Of a DNA stretch of 64,000 nucleotides, positions 31,622-41,643 are shown in pieces. The notes beneath the pieces are model-generated. The model was given only the letters and a program-made list of their open reading frames with translations, made no database searches and was not told the origin of the DNA. The DNA comes from Haematococcus lacustris (lineage: Eukaryota > Chlorophyta > Chlorophyceae > Chlamydomonadales > Haematococcaceae). The stretch is taken from positions 2,377,768 through 2,441,767 of the forward strand of contig JASKMD010000021.1 in the NCBI GenBank assembly GCA_030144725.1, in the 5' to 3' direction. A program made the position numbers and the translations under genes. How positions within the stretch are numbered: the stretch's first letter is position 1; every line of letters starts with the position of its first letter.

Positions 31622-34600
31622 TGGTGTCACAGCAGCAGCAGCACCAGCAAGCACACCCTCTTCCCCCTGGCTCTACAGTTGTCGCTACCCCCACCCAGCA
31701 CGCCCCAGTAGGGGGTAGCACTGCTGTGGTACTTGAGGGTATGCAGCCACAGGGTGGCCTGCTGTTGCCGACTGAGACCGGTGAGGGCATGGCGGCTCCC
31801 GTGCCAGCCACACCTGCAGCCCCTCCCACTCACCTCACCCCTGCAGTGGGTGGCACTGCAGTGTGTGTTGCAGGCATCCAGCAGGAGCTTACCCAGCTGC
31901 TGCAGCCCCCGCACGACAAGGGCGTCATGGCCCCCGTGCCAGCCACACCTGCTGCCCCTCCCACCCACCTCACCCCAGCAGTGGGTGGCACTGCAGTGTG
32001 TGTTGCAGGCATCCAGCAGGAGCTTACCCAGCTGCTGCAGCCCCCGCACGACAAGGGCGTCATGGCCCCCGTGCGAGCCACACCTGCTGCCCCTCCCACC
32101 CACCTCACCCCAGCAGTGGGTGGCACTGCAGTGTGTGTTGCAGGCATCCAGCAAGAGCTTACCCAGCTGCTGCAGCCCCCGCCCGACAAGGGCGTCATGG
32201 CCCCCGTGCCAGCCACACCTGCTGCCCCTCCCACCCACCTCACCCCAGCAGTGGGTGGCACTGCAGTGTGTGTTGCAGGCATCCAGCAGGAGCTTACCCA
32301 GCTGCTGCAGCCCCCGCACGACAAGGGCGTCATGGCCCCCGTGCGAGCCACACCTGCTGCCCCTCCCACCCACCTCACCCCAGCAGTGGGTGGCACTGCA
32401 GTGTGTGTTGCAGGCATCCAGCAAGAGCTTACCCAGCTGCTGCAGCCCCCGCCCGACAAGGGCGTCATGGCCCCCGTGCCAGCCACACCTGCTGCCCCTC
32501 CCACCCACCTCACCCCTACAGCTGACCCGCCGACAGTTTCACTACGCCCTCGGTATGCCCGCCTTGCCAAGGGTGGTACCACGGTGCTTCACCTAGCCAA
32601 GCCTCAGCAGCTCCAAGCCCCGGCTTCAGGCCCTAGCTCCAAGCCCTCTCGCTTTGACTCTTCGTGGGGTCCGTCCCGCTCGTTGACCATGCAACGGACA
32701 CCCAACACCGACCTCTGCACTGACATTCCGCCAGTGAGTAGGAGGGCGGAGGGGCCTTTTCTCGCAGTGTCCAGTCTGTCTCCGCAGGGCCCCCCCGCCC
32801 AGCCGTTCATACCCACCCCCAACCAGCACGCCCCAGCAGGGAGTGGCATGGCGGGGTACGAGGGGGGGAGGGGGGGTCAGGGTAGCCAGGCTCGGGAGCA
32901 GCTGGTTGGCCAGGCAGGCCAGGGCTCCCCCTCAGCGCCGGTCACGGCCACCCCCAACCAGCACGCCCCAGCAGGGGGTGGCATGGCGGGGTACGAGGGG
33001 GGGAGGGGGGGTCAGGGTAGCCAGGCTCGGGAGCAGATTGTTGGCCAGGCAGGCCAGGGCTCCCCCTCAGCGCCGGTCACGGCCACCCCCAACCAGCACG
33101 CCCCAGCAGGGGGTGGCATGGCGGGGTACGAGGGGGGGAGGGGGGGTCAGGGTAGCCAGGCTCGGGAGCAGCTGGTTGGCCAGGCAGGCCAGGGCTCCCC
33201 CTCAGCGCCGGTCACGGCCACCCCCAACCAGCACGCCCCAGCAGGGGGTGGCATGGCGGGGTACGAGGGGGGGAGGGGGGGTCAGGGTAGCCAGGCTCGG
33301 GAGCAGATTGTTGGCCAGGCAGGCCAGGGCTCCCCCTCAGCGCCGGTCACGGCCACCCCCAACCAGCACGCCCCAGCAGGGGGTGGCATGGCGGGGTACG
33401 AGGGGGGGAGGGGGGGTCAGGGTAGCCAGGCTCGGGAGCAGTTTGTTGGCCAGGCAGGCCAGGGCTCCCCCTCAGCGCCGGTCACGGCCACCCCCAACCA
33501 GCACGCCCCAGCAGGGGGTGGCATGTCGGGGTACGAGGGGGGGAGGGGGGGTCAGGGTAGGCAGGCTCGGGAGCAGCTGATTGGCCAGGCAGGCCAGGGC
33601 TCCCCCTCAGCGCCGGTCACGGCCACCCCCAACCAGCACGCCCCAGCAGGGGGTGGCATGGCGGGGTACGAGGGGGGGAGGGGGGGTCAGGGTAGCCAGG
33701 CTCGGGAGCAGATTGTTGGCCAGGCAGGCCAGGGCTCCCCCTCAGCGCCGGTCACGGCCACCCCCAACCAGCACGCCCCAGCAGGGGGTGGCATGGCGGG
33801 GTACGAGGGGGGGAGGGGGGGTCAGGGTAGCCAGGCTCGGGAGCAGATTGTTGGCCAGGCAGGCCAGGGCTCCCCCTCAGCGCCGGTCACGGCCACCCCC
33901 AACCAGCACGCCACAGCAGGGGGTGGCATGGCGGGGTACGAGGGGGGGAAGGGGGGTCAGGGTAGCCAGGCTCGGGAGCAGCTGGTTGGCCAGGCAGGCC
34001 AGGGCTCCGCCTCAGCGCCGGTCACGGCCACCCCCAACCAGCACGCCCCAGCAGGGGGTGGCATGGCGGGGTACGAGGGGGGGAGGGGGGGTCAGGGTAG
34101 CCAGGCTCGGGAGCAGCTGTTTGGCCAGGCAGGCCAGGGCTCCCCCTCAGCGCCGGTCACGGCCACCCCCGACCAGCACGCCCCAGCAGGGGGTGGCATG
34201 GCGGGGTACGAGTCGGGGAAGGAGTTCAAGGGTGCCCTTGCGCAGCTGCAACAGCGGACCATCCTTCTTGGGCACCCAAGAGTTCATGCCCCGTTGGCCT
34301 TCGTTCCTAGGACAGTTGGCAAGGAGACCAGCGCTTTTGCTAGGATGGGCAGGAGGGCTAGTCAGTGGGTAGAGGGAAGGAATGGAGCAGCCTCGAGCAC
34401 AGCCATGCGGGTGTTGGCGGGGACAGGGCAGCTGGCGGAGGTTCCTGCAGTTGGGTTCTCTGAGATTGCGGGCACTGATACCCCCGTTGACATGGATGTG
34501 GCACATCTCCCTCCCTCACCTTCCACCGTGCTCGGCTCCCCCACCCTGCGACCCTCTTTGGGAGGGCCCCCCCCTCAACGGCCCATCGTCAAGGGCACAG

Positions 34601-35532
34601 CCGTCCTGCGGGTGGAGAGGTTTGTCCGGGGTGCGGCAAGGACGCTCCAGGACCTGGTTGACCGGGCTCGCCGTCCCAGGGTTTCGTGTCAGCCAGCCCA
34701 CGGAGCTGTTACAACGCAGCCCACCCCAGCTCCGCTACCTGCCCATCTTTGCCATCCCCCTGTTGCCATCAGTCCACCCACGGAGGCTCCTCAAATGGTC
34801 AGGTACGGGGTCATGGACTGTGACAGCTCAGAGGTCAGCGACCATCCAACCTCCCCTCCCCGCGTCCGCTATGGGGTGCTCTCAGATTTGGAGTCCGAGG
34901 ATGGTAGCATGGGGCATGAGCAGCACGCAGGGCAGGCCGGGCAGCGCCGTTGTCCCTCCCCTCTCCTGCCAGGGGCGCGCTCATCCGCAGGCCAGGGGAC
35001 AGCTGGGTACAGTGAGAGGAAGAGGTATCGGCCAGCACGTCATAGGACTAGGGTACCAGAGGTTTTAGCGGGGGATGGTCAGGGGGGAGGTCAAGGGGTC
35101 CAGCAGGGAGGCCTGCAGGGGGACCAGCAGGGGGACCAGCTTGGGAGTAGGGAAGGGGGTGATCAGGGGGGTCAACAGGGGTGGCCGGGGTTGGGAGCAG
35201 GGTGGGTGGTGGGTCCAGGAGTGGGTCGGAGGGTTAGGGAGGCTCGGTCGGTCGGAGGTACGCGAGCAGGGCCAGTGGCGGTGACAGCAGTAGGCTTGGG
35301 CCAAGAGGCCGGCGTGGGGCACGAGTTAGGGCGGGAGCGGAGGTTGGTCCTTTACCTTCCCCTACCACCTCGCCCGCCTTTAGCTCTCCCGGGCATAGCC
35401 CGTCACGCCGTCCCCTCTCCCTGCCGTAAGAAAGCGGTTTGCGTCGAGACGCCGCTCCCACCCCCTCCTCCTCTTGGCTCGCTCTCTCGGTACAGTTCAC
35501 GCGTAGCCCGCGCGGGGGCCCACCAAGTCTAG
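31621..35532 (+). CDS. LINE ORF1, repeat-rich Gag-like protein (5' end incomplete)
   Basis: The frame runs about 1300 codons, but its first ATG and next codon (31621-31625) lie in the neighbouring LTR-element sequence, so the LINE is probably 5'-truncated and the true start is missing. The protein has two arrays of 45-residue repeats and a basic, Gly/Gln/Arg-rich C-terminal half. I see no CCHC knuckle or RRM. By position it is ORF1, which in L1-type elements coats the RNA. It ends with TAG two bases before the ORF2 ATG, suggesting termination-reinitiation. Confidence 0.75.
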   Translation: MVSQQQQHQQAHPLPPGSTVVATPTQHAPVGGSTAVVLEGMQPQGGLLLPTETGEGMAAPVPATPAAPPTHLTPAVGGTAVCVAGIQQELTQLLQPPHDKGVMAPVPATPAAPPTHLTPAVGGTAVCVAGIQQELTQLLQPPHDKGVMAPVRATPAAPPTHLTPAVGGTAVCVAGIQQELTQLLQPPPDKGVMAPVPATPAAPPTHLTPAVGGTAVCVAGIQQELTQLLQPPHDKGVMAPVRATPAAPPTHLTPAVGGTAVCVAGIQQELTQLLQPPPDKGVMAPVPATPAAPPTHLTPTADPPTVSLRPRYARLAKGGTTVLHLAKPQQLQAPASGPSSKPSRFDSSWGPSRSLTMQRTPNTDLCTDIPPVSRRAEGPFLAVSSLSPQGPPAQPFIPTPNQHAPAGSGMAGYEGGRGGQGSQAREQLVGQAGQGSPSAPVTATPNQHAPAGGGMAGYEGGRGGQGSQAREQIVGQAGQGSPSAPVTATPNQHAPAGGGMAGYEGGRGGQGSQAREQLVGQAGQGSPSAPVTATPNQHAPAGGGMAGYEGGRGGQGSQAREQIVGQAGQGSPSAPVTATPNQHAPAGGGMAGYEGGRGGQGSQAREQFVGQAGQGSPSAPVTATPNQHAPAGGGMSGYEGGRGGQGRQAREQLIGQAGQGSPSAPVTATPNQHAPAGGGMAGYEGGRGGQGSQAREQIVGQAGQGSPSAPVTATPNQHAPAGGGMAGYEGGRGGQGSQAREQIVGQAGQGSPSAPVTATPNQHATAGGGMAGYEGGKGGQGSQAREQLVGQAGQGSASAPVTATPNQHAPAGGGMAGYEGGRGGQGSQAREQLFGQAGQGSPSAPVTATPDQHAPAGGGMAGYESGKEFKGALAQLQQRTILLGHPRVHAPLAFVPRTVGKETSAFARMGRRASQWVEGRNGAASSTAMRVLAGTGQLAEVPAVGFSEIAGTDTPVDMDVAHLPPSPSTVLGSPTLRPSLGGPPPQRPIVKGTAVLRVERFVRGAARTLQDLVDRARRPRVSCQPAHGAVTTQPTPAPLPAHLCHPPVAISPPTEAPQMVRYGVMDCDSSEVSDHPTSPPRVRYGVLSDLESEDGSMGHEQHAGQAGQRRCPSPLLPGARSSAGQGTAGYSERKRYRPARHRTRVPEVLAGDGQGGGQGVQQGGLQGDQQGDQLGSREGGDQGGQQGWPGLGAGWVVGPGVGRRVREARSVGGTRAGPVAVTAVGLGQEAGVGHELGRERRLVLYLPLPPRPPLALPGIARHAVPSPCRKKAVCVETPLPPPPPLGSLSRYSSRVARAGAHQV
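31786..32520 (+). repeat. 135-bp tandem array 1 in LINE ORF1
   Basis: Five full units and a partial sixth, each 135 bases (45 codons), encode variants containing AVCVAGIQQELTQLLQPP. Differences are few, for example VPATP/VRATP and PPHDK/PPPDK, and alternate between units. Confidence 0.95.
32851..34215 (+). repeat. 135-bp tandem array 2 in LINE ORF1
   Basis: Ten units and a partial eleventh, also 135 bases each, encode variants containing VTATPNQHAPAGGGMAGYE and GRGGQGSQAREQ. The units are nearly identical. The DNA is strongly G-rich (GGGGGGGAGGGGGGG). Confidence 0.95.
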
Positions 35533-35534
35533 CC

Positions 35535-38500
35535 ATGCAGCGTCCGGGTGTGGCTGCCAGTTTCCAGGCAGTCACCCTCAACGTCAGGGGCCTTGCCCAG
35601 CCTCACAAGCTCCAGGCCCTGCTGGATTGGGCTGCCAGTAGCACCGCACAAGTTTTCTTCCTTCAAGAGTGCCACCAGGCGGAGTGCCTTTGGCAGTGGG
35701 CGGAGGCATCCACAGGGGCCAAGCCGGGGTGGCGGGGCCAATGGTTCTACAGCCCAGGCACCGGCCACTCCAAGGGCTGCCTGGTCCTAGTCAAGCCCTC
35801 CACCATTTTGCTCAACTGCACACAGGTGCAGTTGCAGGTAGACGGGGCACAGGGGAGGGTGGTGAGGGTAGATGCAGAGTTAGCGGGCAAGCCAGCCTCG
35901 CTAGTGTGTGTGTACGCCCCAGCCCAGCCAGCACAGCGGGCTGCTTTCTTCGGGGCCTGCCTGCCAGCTTGCCTCCCTCACGCCACAGAGCGCCGCATGC
36001 TCATCATGGGTGGGGATTTCAACTGCATCCTCTCCCCGGACGACAAGGTGGGCACACCCGTGGGGGCGACCAGTCAGCACGCGGAGGACTGGGTGGGTAG
36101 CAGGGGTGTAGGGGCGGAGCAGCTGGAGCGGTTGGTGGAGGAGAGGGGCTTGGTGGATGCCTGGCGCCGTATGCGCCCCACCTCCCGCGACCTCACGCAC
36201 CTCAGCAACCGCTGGCAGACAGGGGCCCGCCTTGACCGCTGGTATGTCTCAGCCTCTGCGGCGGAGTGGCAGTTGGACAGCTCCATTCAGGGCCTCAAGC
36301 CGGTCTCCACCGATCACTTCCCAGTGTCCGTGGTCATGTACCCTCCAGATCTGCCCCTCACAGCCCGCGCCCCGTGGCAGCTGCACCCCGCCCACCTTGA
36401 TAACCCAGCCCTGCTCGACGGCCTGACGGGCTTCCTGAGTCTGGAAGCCACTCACCACGCAGCCCAGCTTGCCAGCTCCCAGGGGCCGCAGCGGCGTGAC
36501 GTCGATCGGGCTAGGTGGGCGCTCGTGAAGCAAGGCCTCGCTCTCCATGCCCAGCGCTTCCTCAGAGCGCAAAGCAGGGAGCAGCGGGATCTACAACACC
36601 GCAGGGAGAAGGCAGCCACCGCAGCGAGGGCTCATGTGGTGTCACAGCTACGCCGTGCGGGTCAGCCCGGTGACGCAGACCTGCGTGCGGCGGTGCAGCT
36701 GGGGGAGGTAGCAGCTCTGGCGGGGGTGCAGGACAGGGAGCAGGGGGCGACGCGCTCCATGCAAGCCAGTGCAGTCCTGGACCAGTGCTATGGAGATCGC
36801 TCCTCTTTCTACTTCTACCACCGCGACCAGCCGGCGCACACCCCTACTCTCATCTCCTCCCTGCAGCTCCCCACCCAGCCGGGCCAGGTAGCAGACCTCT
36901 CCAGCCCTGCAGGTGTCCTGGCAGCCTGCCGTGTCTTCGAGCAGCACTTCTCGGCTTCCTCTCCCACAGGGGTGTACGCCGCCAAACCGGTTGACCCAGC
37001 AGCTCGGGCCACCCTACTCGCCAGCCTCACCTCTCGCCTCACCCCCGCCCAAGCGAACAGCTGCGAGGGCCCCGGCACAGACCCCATGCTGTCAGCGGAG
37101 GAGTTGGGCCATGCGTTGCAGGGGTGCGCCCACAGCAAGGCCCCTGGCAAGGACGGCCTCCCTATGGAGGTGTACGACCGGCTGTGGCCCCAGCTGGTGG
37201 GCCCGATGCGGGCCATGTTGAGGGAGGCTCTGGCAGATACCACCGACCCCGCCCCTCTGGCAGAGTTCCTCACCGGCGTCATCACGCTAGTGCCCAAGTC
37301 TGGCAAGCCGAGGGACCAGGTGGCCGGGTACCGCCCCATCACGCTTCTCAACTGCGATGTGCGGTTGGTGGCCAGGGCGCTGGAGGACCGGCTGCAACAG
37401 CCATTGGACCTGCTAGTGCCCCTCTCCCAGTCGGCCTTCATCCTTGGGAGGGACATCAGCGACAACGTGCAGTTCCACCTCAGCCTCCTAGAGTACCTGC
37501 AGCAGCGTGGGAGCCCAGCCTGGCTCTTGCTCCTGGACCTGGCAGGGGCCTACGACAACGTGTCTTGGGGATTGCTCCAGGACACCATGGAGGCCATGGG
37601 GTTCCGCCAGGACGGGCATGTGCGGTGGGCCCAGCTGTTGCACCGGGGGGCCAGCAGTCAGGTGCTGGTTAACGGTCGTCTCACTGACAGCTTCCCCCTA
37701 GCCTCAGGGCTGCTCCAGGGCAGTGGGGCTTCCCCGCTGTACTGGTGCATCGCGCTCCAGCCCCTAGTCAGCTACCTCAGCTCCCTGCAGTTGGCAGGCC
37801 GCATCAACACGCCCACCATCCCCCACAGCCCTCTTTCCATGTGCCAGCCCACCCTCCTGCCAGTCCTCCCCTCCAAGGAGTTTGCAGACGACCTCACCAT
37901 CACTGTGCTGGACAGGGTCAGGGACGGGGCGGTGGTGTTGGAGGCTCTGGGCCTGTTCCGGGCCGCGGGGGGGCCAGCCCTCAGCGTAGCCAAGAGCTCA
38001 GCGCTCCCTTGTGGTCAGCCGGCAGAGGTCTCGGCAGCGGGGCAGGAGGGGTGCAGAGCAAGGGCGGGCAGCCAAGGGGGGGAGAGCGCGGGGGAGGGCA
38101 ACGCTGGGGCGGCCAGCTCAGGGGAGGGCAGGGTCGCTAGTTGGGTGGGGGGCAGGGGGGAGGGTGGGACGGGGGGAGGCAGGGCTCAGAGGAACAAGAG
38201 TGGGACGGTGAGCTTAGAGAGGGGCAGAGGCACAGGAGCGGGGCATGGCAGAGGGGCTGGCAGCAGCAAGGACGGAGGAGGAGAGAGGCTGGGCGAGGGA
38301 GGTCAGCAGCACAGGTCGCTCAGGCAGGTGCCCCCTTCCTCAACAGTTGCTGCCACCCCTACCCAGCTTGCCCCAGCAGAGGGGGGCAGGACCGAGGTGG
38401 AGGGGGGAGGTGGCGGGGCAGGGGGAGAGGGGGTGGCTAGGAGCACAGGGCAGGGCCGGGGCGAGGGCGGGGCGGAGCGGGGGGGCCAGGGCTGGGAGGG

Positions 38501-41234
38501 CCAGGGGGCGGGTGAGGGAGAGGGTGGTGCAGGGCCAGGGACCGGGGCTGGAGCCGTGACCATCCCCCCTGCGCCACAGGGCGTTCCCGTCCGACACCTG
38601 GGGGTGCCTCTCGGGGCAGCTAGCTACTCCGCCATGAGCGAGGCTGCCTTTGGAGGGGCAGCAGCAGCCATGGTGGCCGCCTCCCTTCCCTGGCGACCGC
38701 AAGGTCTTAACCTGCTGGGTCGGGTGCAAGTGGCGCAGCAATGCCTGGCTTCCAAGGCCATTTACCAGATGGCGTTCGTGCAACCCCTGGCTGCAGCCGG
38801 AGTGGCGATGGGCAAGGCGGTCAAGCGCTTTGTGGCAGCCTCGGACCTGCCCCAGGAGCGTAGCCCCAACATGGCCTGCCTCTACCCCAACGACGCAGCT
38901 TGTGTGATGCCCCGACGGGAGGGTGGACTGGGGCTGCCAGACCTGGAGATCACCAGCACCGCCATGCTAGCCAAAACTGTGGCCCAGCTCTTCTCGCCGA
39001 GAGTCCGGGAGTGGCAGCCCCTGTTGCACAGCCTGCTCGCCGACCCCCAGCACAGCCTCAGCACCTGGGTAGTCACGGACCCCACAGCCTCCCCTGTGCC
39101 CAACCTCAGCCCCCGCCTACAGGCCCACGTCACAGCCATTGCACAGCTCAAGCTCCACCGCGTAGTGGCCCCGGCCGCCCAATCTCACTTCTCGGTGCTG
39201 GCGGAGCCGCTGCGCTTCAACGCGCTGGTCAGACTGCGGGGCAGGCCTTACAGTGACCCCCTAGCAGTTGAGGCCCTGCGCTGGACCCACGTACGGCACG
39301 TGCGCGAGGCCCTCCATCGACCCCGCTCCGCCTTCGTCTCAGATGAGCAGCAGGCAGCCGTGAGGTGGGAGGCTGACATGGTGCGGGCTACCCTGCCGGA
39401 GCCGTGGCAACAGGTGGTGGATGGTCGGCAGCTCCCAGCACCGGAGTGGGAGTGTGCATGGGGCGGGATGGGCTTCCTGGTGCGGCGCGTTCCCTCTCAG
39501 CGGCCGACCCACTGGGTATCACCTAGCGGTAGGCTGGTGGCTCTGGACGCTCAAGGGCAGGGTCCCTTGGGGGCTCTAGGGGTTCATCCCGGGGTGGAGT
39601 GGCAGGCTGCAGCAGTGGTGCTCCTGGACAAGCCCAGCTATCGGCTGTCCCTTGAGGAGCGTGCGGCCCACATGCGGCCGCTCCCGGAGCAGCGGGGGGG
39701 GGCAGCTGCCCTTGTAGCGATGGAGCCTAGGGGGGGGCAGGTGGGGGACGAGGGTATGGGTAGGGACAACGGGCAGTCAACAGGGGGGGGGAGGGCACAG
39801 GGTTTTGGGCGCAGTAGGGGTAGGGGTCGGGGCAGGGGTCGTGGGAGGGCTGGGAATCGCAGCGGGGAACGGGGGGAAGGCTCAGCGGGCAGGGAGGCTC
39901 CCCCCTCCTGGCCTAGGGAGGAGTGGCTGCTCGGCCCTTGGTCCCAAGTGCAGCTGGACCCTCAGGTTTGGGGCATGGGCAACACCTCCCTCCTGGTGCT
40001 CACCGTCAAGGCAGCGCGGTTGCGCCTCACGCAGCTACAGCGGGCCCGCTTCGACCCCACCTATCCTGCTAGTGGGGGCCTATGGCCAGCCCTTTGGGGA
40101 CCGCGCCCGCTGCCGGGGGCTGAGCCAGCTCAAGTGCTAGCCGCCGCTGGAGCTGGCCTTCGGACCCTGGAGCAGCGCTGGCTAGATAGCGCCACCCTCC
40201 TAGCAGCGCAGCGGGCAGCGGGGGAGCGGGAGCAGCAGGGCAGGGATGTAGAGGAGCTGCTCCCGGAGGAAGTGCAGGGCAGCCAGACACCGCGTTGGCG
40301 TGCCACCAACGCTAGACCTCCTCCGCGGCCCACCCCGGAGCTTAGGGCGGTGCAGCGGGCACAGCGGCAGCTAGACGCTCAGCTCCAACGGGGAAGGGGG
40401 GGCAGGCACGGCGGCAACAGGCGGGTAGGCGCGCTGCCAGCTGCCGGGCATGGAGCTCTGGATGGCATGGTTGATGAACTAGCCCGCTCAGCCCAAGCCG
40501 GCCAGCCTTGCCTAGAGGTGTGGCAGGAGCTGCTGGACCCCACCCTCCGCCGGGAGCATGTCATTGTGGCGTGGCGGGTGCTGCACGGGAGCCTCATGGT
40601 GGGGGCCATGTGGGGCCACATCCTGAAAGAAGCTGCGGCCCCTGCTTCTTCAGCCTGTCGCCTCTGCCAGTTGGGACCCCTAGAGACACTCACCCATGCC
40701 TTTCTTACCTGTCCCTCCGTGGCTCCCGCTTGGGAGTGGGTGCTGGACGTGTACGGCCGCCTCACAGGCACCCGCCCTCCCTCAAGCGACGCTCTCTTGC
40801 TCCTCAGCGGGCGCCCTACGCTCAGCGAGGCTGGCCCCTTTCAGCCCCCCGATGCCCACCTGTGGCTGCGCCTACGCGTGGCCTACTTGGGGTCGGTGTG
40901 GCGCATCCGGAGCTTGGGCCCAGCCGCAGCGCTACAGCCACAGTCGCTCGCCCATCGGGTGGCGCAGGGAGTCATCTTCACCCTATCGTCGGCGGTGCAG
41001 CGGGACTGGTACCGGGTGGGTAGGGACATCCGGGTGGGGCTGGGCGGCGCCGTCCCGTCCACGTGGTTCAAGGGGAGAGACCCGCGGCTAGATGAGAGGA
41101 AATTCGCGAGCCTGTGGCCTGCAGCGTCGGGAGGGTGGTTTCAGCGGCAGCAGGGGGAGCTGGTTGTGCGCCTGTCGTTGCAGTGGCCTGTGCCCGCCCC
41201 CCCCATCCTAGGCGCCGCAGCGGAGCCCGGCTAG
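35535..41234 (+). CDS. LINE ORF2: APE endonuclease-reverse transcriptase
   Basis: I chose the ATG at 35535, two bases after the ORF1 stop; the frame is also open upstream to 35439. The order is as follows. An apurinic endonuclease domain has TLNVRG, a QE site, GGDFN near 36010, LDRWYVS and STDHFPVSV. The reverse transcriptase runs from about 37090 with KAPGKDGLP, YRPITLL, LLLDLAGAYDNVSW and the catalytic FADD at 37881-37892. A Gly-rich insert of roughly 185 residues precedes the thumb motif RHLGVPLG (about 38590). An RGG-rich stretch lies near 39750-39850, and a C-x2-C-x9-H-x4-C zinc-binding motif at about 40656-40712. The protein is about 1899 aa, long for L1, because of the low-complexity inserts. 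It nicks target DNA and primes reverse transcription there. I see no stop or frameshift in it. Confidence 0.92.
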   Translation: MQRPGVAASFQAVTLNVRGLAQPHKLQALLDWAASSTAQVFFLQECHQAECLWQWAEASTGAKPGWRGQWFYSPGTGHSKGCLVLVKPSTILLNCTQVQLQVDGAQGRVVRVDAELAGKPASLVCVYAPAQPAQRAAFFGACLPACLPHATERRMLIMGGDFNCILSPDDKVGTPVGATSQHAEDWVGSRGVGAEQLERLVEERGLVDAWRRMRPTSRDLTHLSNRWQTGARLDRWYVSASAAEWQLDSSIQGLKPVSTDHFPVSVVMYPPDLPLTARAPWQLHPAHLDNPALLDGLTGFLSLEATHHAAQLASSQGPQRRDVDRARWALVKQGLALHAQRFLRAQSREQRDLQHRREKAATAARAHVVSQLRRAGQPGDADLRAAVQLGEVAALAGVQDREQGATRSMQASAVLDQCYGDRSSFYFYHRDQPAHTPTLISSLQLPTQPGQVADLSSPAGVLAACRVFEQHFSASSPTGVYAAKPVDPAARATLLASLTSRLTPAQANSCEGPGTDPMLSAEELGHALQGCAHSKAPGKDGLPMEVYDRLWPQLVGPMRAMLREALADTTDPAPLAEFLTGVITLVPKSGKPRDQVAGYRPITLLNCDVRLVARALEDRLQQPLDLLVPLSQSAFILGRDISDNVQFHLSLLEYLQQRGSPAWLLLLDLAGAYDNVSWGLLQDTMEAMGFRQDGHVRWAQLLHRGASSQVLVNGRLTDSFPLASGLLQGSGASPLYWCIALQPLVSYLSSLQLAGRINTPTIPHSPLSMCQPTLLPVLPSKEFADDLTITVLDRVRDGAVVLEALGLFRAAGGPALSVAKSSALPCGQPAEVSAAGQEGCRARAGSQGGESAGEGNAGAASSGEGRVASWVGGRGEGGTGGGRAQRNKSGTVSLERGRGTGAGHGRGAGSSKDGGGERLGEGGQQHRSLRQVPPSSTVAATPTQLAPAEGGRTEVEGGGGGAGGEGVARSTGQGRGEGGAERGGQGWEGQGAGEGEGGAGPGTGAGAVTIPPAPQGVPVRHLGVPLGAASYSAMSEAAFGGAAAAMVAASLPWRPQGLNLLGRVQVAQQCLASKAIYQMAFVQPLAAAGVAMGKAVKRFVAASDLPQERSPNMACLYPNDAACVMPRREGGLGLPDLEITSTAMLAKTVAQLFSPRVREWQPLLHSLLADPQHSLSTWVVTDPTASPVPNLSPRLQAHVTAIAQLKLHRVVAPAAQSHFSVLAEPLRFNALVRLRGRPYSDPLAVEALRWTHVRHVREALHRPRSAFVSDEQQAAVRWEADMVRATLPEPWQQVVDGRQLPAPEWECAWGGMGFLVRRVPSQRPTHWVSPSGRLVALDAQGQGPLGALGVHPGVEWQAAAVVLLDKPSYRLSLEERAAHMRPLPEQRGGAAALVAMEPRGGQVGDEGMGRDNGQSTGGGRAQGFGRSRGRGRGRGRGRAGNRSGERGEGSAGREAPPSWPREEWLLGPWSQVQLDPQVWGMGNTSLLVLTVKAARLRLTQLQRARFDPTYPASGGLWPALWGPRPLPGAEPAQVLAAAGAGLRTLEQRWLDSATLLAAQRAAGEREQQGRDVEELLPEEVQGSQTPRWRATNARPPPRPTPELRAVQRAQRQLDAQLQRGRGGRHGGNRRVGALPAAGHGALDGMVDELARSAQAGQPCLEVWQELLDPTLRREHVIVAWRVLHGSLMVGAMWGHILKEAAAPASSACRLCQLGPLETLTHAFLTCPSVAPAWEWVLDVYGRLTGTRPPSSDALLLLSGRPTLSEAGPFQPPDAHLWLRLRVAYLGSVWRIRSLGPAAALQPQSLAHRVAQGVIFTLSSAVQRDWYRVGRDIRVGLGGAVPSTWFKGRDPRLDERKFASLWPAASGGWFQRQQGELVVRLSLQWPVPAPPILGAAAEPG

Positions 41235-41643
41235 GGGCTGTTGCCCGTACGGGGGGATAGGGTATGGGAGTGGGAGTAGTGCCTGTTTCTTGTTTAGGCT
41301 AGGTAGTTTAGAGCGCTGGGGTGGTTGGGATGGGGATGGGAGGGAAAGGGAAGAGGGGCGCTGTCTTTTTGCCCCTTGGGTAGCTAGGGGGAGCTCTCGC
41401 GGGTGGGGGTTGCCCTCGCGGGTGGGGTTTCTTCGGGGGCTGGATCGGGTGGATGGGTCGTTTTCTCGTTAGCGTGTAGTAGGAGGGCTGGTGTCTTTTG
41501 GGGGCCTTCAAGTCTTCGACTCCTGTCTTGTGTGGTCTTGTCGCTTGGTTTTGCCTGCATTTCTCTCCTCTGACGGATTCCTCTCCTAAACTCTCACCTA
41601 GTGCGGTATTGGTTCCTTATCTTCCTCTGTAACTCTCCCCCTT
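41235..41643 (+). other. LINE 3' untranslated region
   Basis: About 400 bases between the ORF2 stop and the A tail, with no coding signal. It contains runs such as TAGGGGGAG and CTCGCGGGTGGGG (twice). Confidence 0.8.
41628..41632 (+). terminator. LINE polyadenylation signal TGTAA
   Basis: TGTAA ends 11 bases before the 16-base A tail, the usual spacing for the green-algal signal. It supports a chlorophyte host and RNA-mediated copying of this element. Confidence 0.85.

Larger units (their letters stand above)
24966..31625 (+). mobile_element. Ty3/gypsy chromovirus-type LTR element, copy 1, disrupted
   Basis: The 5' LTR (24966-25898) is the same 163 bases as in copy 2 but is split by a 767-bp transposon. 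The pol region is split by a 1285-bp transposon. The 3' end is missing because sequence passes into the LINE at 31626. The upstream GTAAT (24961-24965) equals the target duplication of copy 2. With both inserts and their target duplications removed, 24159-31625 has exactly the length of 41660-47066. This copy is therefore part of a segmental duplication, not an independent insertion. Confidence 0.9.

Noticed and set aside
24966..31625. Two independent LTR-element insertions
   Set aside because: Both copies have the same GTAAT and the same Fanzor/AP2 flank upstream, so the block was duplicated after a single insertion.
31627..32582. Minus- and plus-strand frames over the ORF1 arrays
   Set aside because: The 135-base period keeps all frames open; only the frame continuous with the rest of ORF1 is supported.
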